A stretch of DNA of 6,417 nt, from assembly GCA_026225015.1 (NCBI GenBank), contig JAMFRY010000180.1, positions 1-6,417 on the forward strand. Direction: 5' to 3'. The stretch comes from Alphaproteobacteria bacterium (GTDB lineage: Bacteria; Pseudomonadota; Alphaproteobacteria; Acetobacterales; Acetobacteraceae). The notes beneath the pieces were generated by a model. It made no database searches. It worked only from the letters and a program-made list of their open reading frames with translations, and had not been told where the DNA came from. Position 1 is the stretch's first letter. Each line of letters begins with the position of its first letter. Positions 5,606 to 6,417 of this stretch are shown one piece after another. The position numbers and the translations under genes were made by a program.

Positions 5606-5679
5606 GCGGGTATGATGTAATGGTAGCCTGTTAGCTTCCCAAGCTTGATGCGCGGGTTCGATTCCCGCTACCCGCTCCA
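5606..5679 (+). tRNA. tRNA-Gly (anticodon CCC), CCA encoded
   Basis: The acceptor stem GCGGGTA (5606-5612) pairs perfectly with TACCCGC (5669-5675), followed by the discriminator T and an encoded CCA (5677-5679). The T arm is GCGGG, TTCGATT, CCCGC (5652-5668). The anticodon loop is TTCCCAA (5636-5642) with anticodon CCC at 5638-5640, reading GGG. The D loop contains AATGGTA. Two imperfections are visible: a T-C opposition in the D stem (5616/5628) and a T-T opposition plus a T-G pair at the outer end of the anticodon stem (5631-5632 with 5646-5647). The acceptor and T arms are flawless, so it is probably functional. It is divergent from metZ and convergent with the hydrolase gene, whose stop is only 7 bases away. 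Confidence 0.93.
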
Positions 5680-5686
5680 AAAACCG

Positions 5687-6417
5687 TCATTGATGGGTAA
5701 CGCTTCGCTCACCCAACCTACGGACTCCAATCCCACATGGAAACTGCCGCGTCTCACCAAAATCCAGGGTGATGAAGGCGTTATCGGGCAGGTTTGCGGC
5801 GGTTTTTGCGGCTGCCAGGTCGTGCAAGGGCTGGTCGATCGCCTCGGCGGTAAGCTGGAACGTGCCAAAATGCATGCCGATGGCCTGCAGTGGGGCCAGG
5901 TCCTGATAGGCGTGCACCGCGTCGGCCGGATTCATGTGCACCACTTGCATGAACCAGCGCGGCTCATAGGCGCCGATCGGCAGTAGCGCCACATCCGAGC
6001 TGCCGAGTCTGGCGCGGATCTCGGCGAAAGACCTTGTATAGCCGGTATCGCCGGCGAAATAGATTTTTGATCCGCGATGTTCCAGCATGAAGCCGCACCA
6101 AAGGGTCTGGTTGCGGTCGTTCAGCCAGCGGGCGGAGAAATGCCGGGCCGGCGTGGCGGTGATGCGGGTTTCGCCCAGGGGTAGCGCCTGCCACCAGTCC
6201 AGTTCATCCGCGTCCCTCAGGCCTCTTTTTGCGAGGTAGGCGGCGTTGCCCAGCGCGGTGACGATGCGCATTTTCGGGAAACGCTTGCGGAGCTTTCGCA
6301 AGGCGGCAAGGTCCAGATGGTCGTAATGGTTGTGGGAGAGCAGCGTGACGTCGATTTGCGGTAAATCGGCTAAATCCAGACCGGGGGCGCGGACGCGGCG
6401 CGGGCCGGCGAAGGAGA
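5687..6417 (-). CDS. MBL-fold metal-dependent hydrolase, NAPE-PLD-like (partial, N-terminus outside window)
   Basis: The reading frame runs off the right edge; about 243 residues are visible. A start near 6301 would be wrong, because the metal-binding motif lies upstream of it: 6417-6302 encodes SFAGPRRVRAPG, then LLSHNHYDHLDLAAL, with the HxHxDH zinc motif. Further ligands are visible: His in TPARHFSARWLNDRN, Asp in FAGDTGY and His in GMHFGTFQL. SFAGPkRvRapG and the HNHYDHLD form are characteristic of the NAPE-PLD/RomA-like branch of the metallo-beta-lactamase superfamily, which hydrolyses phosphodiester or related bonds using two metals. The bacterial substrate is unknown. About 100 N-terminal residues should be missing. 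The last 10-11 codons (VRRLGERSVTHQ) are read through a REP-like repeat, so the tail is probably not part of the ancestral fold. Convergent with tRNA-Gly. Confidence 0.9.
   Translation of the reverse strand, partial: SFAGPRRVRAPGLDLADLPQIDVTLLSHNHYDHLDLAALRKLRKRFPKMRIVTALGNAAYLAKRGLRDADELDWWQALPLGETRITATPARHFSARWLNDRNQTLWCGFMLEHRGSKIYFAGDTGYTRSFAEIRARLGSSDVALLPIGAYEPRWFMQVVHMNPADAVHAYQDLAPLQAIGMHFGTFQLTAEAIDQPLHDLAAAKTAANLPDNAFITLDFGETRQFPCGIGVRRLGERSVTHQ
5691..5722. repeat. REP-like palindromic repeat, copy 2 (inside the hydrolase C-terminus)
   Basis: TGGGT (5694-5698) and ACCCA (5711-5715) flank AACGCTTCGCTC, followed by ACCTAC. It shares GCTTCGCTC and CCCA(T/A)CCTAC with the copy at 3647-3680. 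It begins 12 bases after the tRNA CCA and lies within the last codons of the minus-strand hydrolase. The type of motif (GTAGGTTGGGT, GAGCGAAGCG, TACCCA) is familiar to me as a dispersed repeat in many bacterial genomes; that is recollection, not a search. Confidence 0.65.

Noticed and set aside
5606..5722. tRNA-Gly as an integration site (attachment site) for a mobile element
   Set aside because: No repeated tRNA 3' end, integrase or phage-like gene is visible in the window.
5687..6301. Hydrolase starting at 6301 as a complete 204-residue protein
   Set aside because: The codon there is TTG (Leu), and the HNHYDH zinc motif lies immediately upstream in the same frame, so the gene is only cut by the window edge.
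1..6417. Defence system, CRISPR array, secretion cluster or transposon
   Set aside because: No repeat-spacer pattern, no transposase or nuclease motifs, and all major frames belong to ordinary metabolic or envelope families.

Overview
The window reads as an ordinary chromosomal segment of an alphaproteobacterium, most likely of the Acetobacteraceae (an Acidocella/Acidiphilium-like acidophile). This rests on high GC, a yggS gene divergent from a ThiE-like gene, a DUF3576 lipoprotein, a MetZ with an alphaproteobacterial-type SAM-II leader, and the style of the porin. The genus is inferred from recollection of family sequences, not from a search.

Layout, left to right. (1) 22-717, minus: yggS/PLPBP, a PLP-homeostasis protein. 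Only 13 bp separate its start from the divergent plus-strand gene at 731-1312, which encodes a short ThiE/TenI-like protein whose usual ThiE substrate motifs are largely lost. (2) 1313-1518: non-coding, with a near-perfect palindrome and the leader of a porin. (3) 1519-2937, plus: outer-membrane porin with a signal peptide and a C-terminal Trp, closed by a strong intrinsic terminator. (4) 3096-3632, plus: DUF3576 lipoprotein. It converges on (5) 3682-4146, minus: a very acidic 154-residue protein that I do not recognise. (6) 4234-5418, minus: metZ (O-succinylhomoserine sulfhydrylase). Its leader carries a sequence and structure match to a SAM-II (SAM-alpha) riboswitch at about 5482-5538. (7) 5606-5679, plus: tRNA-Gly(CCC), divergent from metZ, with a plausible shared promoter region between them. 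(8) 5687 to the window edge, minus: a metallo-beta-lactamase-fold hydrolase of the NAPE-PLD-like type, lacking its N-terminus, convergent with and almost touching the tRNA.

Functional reading. MetZ makes homocysteine directly from O-succinylhomoserine and sulfide, and the SAM-II element would switch it off when SAM is plentiful. YggS and MetZ both depend on PLP, and the ThiE-like gene points towards thiamine or cofactor chemistry, but nothing here forces them into one pathway. The porin and the lipoprotein are envelope genes in separate transcription units.

I see no mobile element, CRISPR array, prophage or clearly new multi-gene system. The features that most deserve follow-up are the SAM-II leader and its downstream alternative hairpins, two related REP-like palindromic repeats (one supplies the C-terminal codons of the hydrolase), the unrecognised acidic protein, and the motif-poor ThiE-like protein. 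No stretch longer than about 210 bases lacks a gene.
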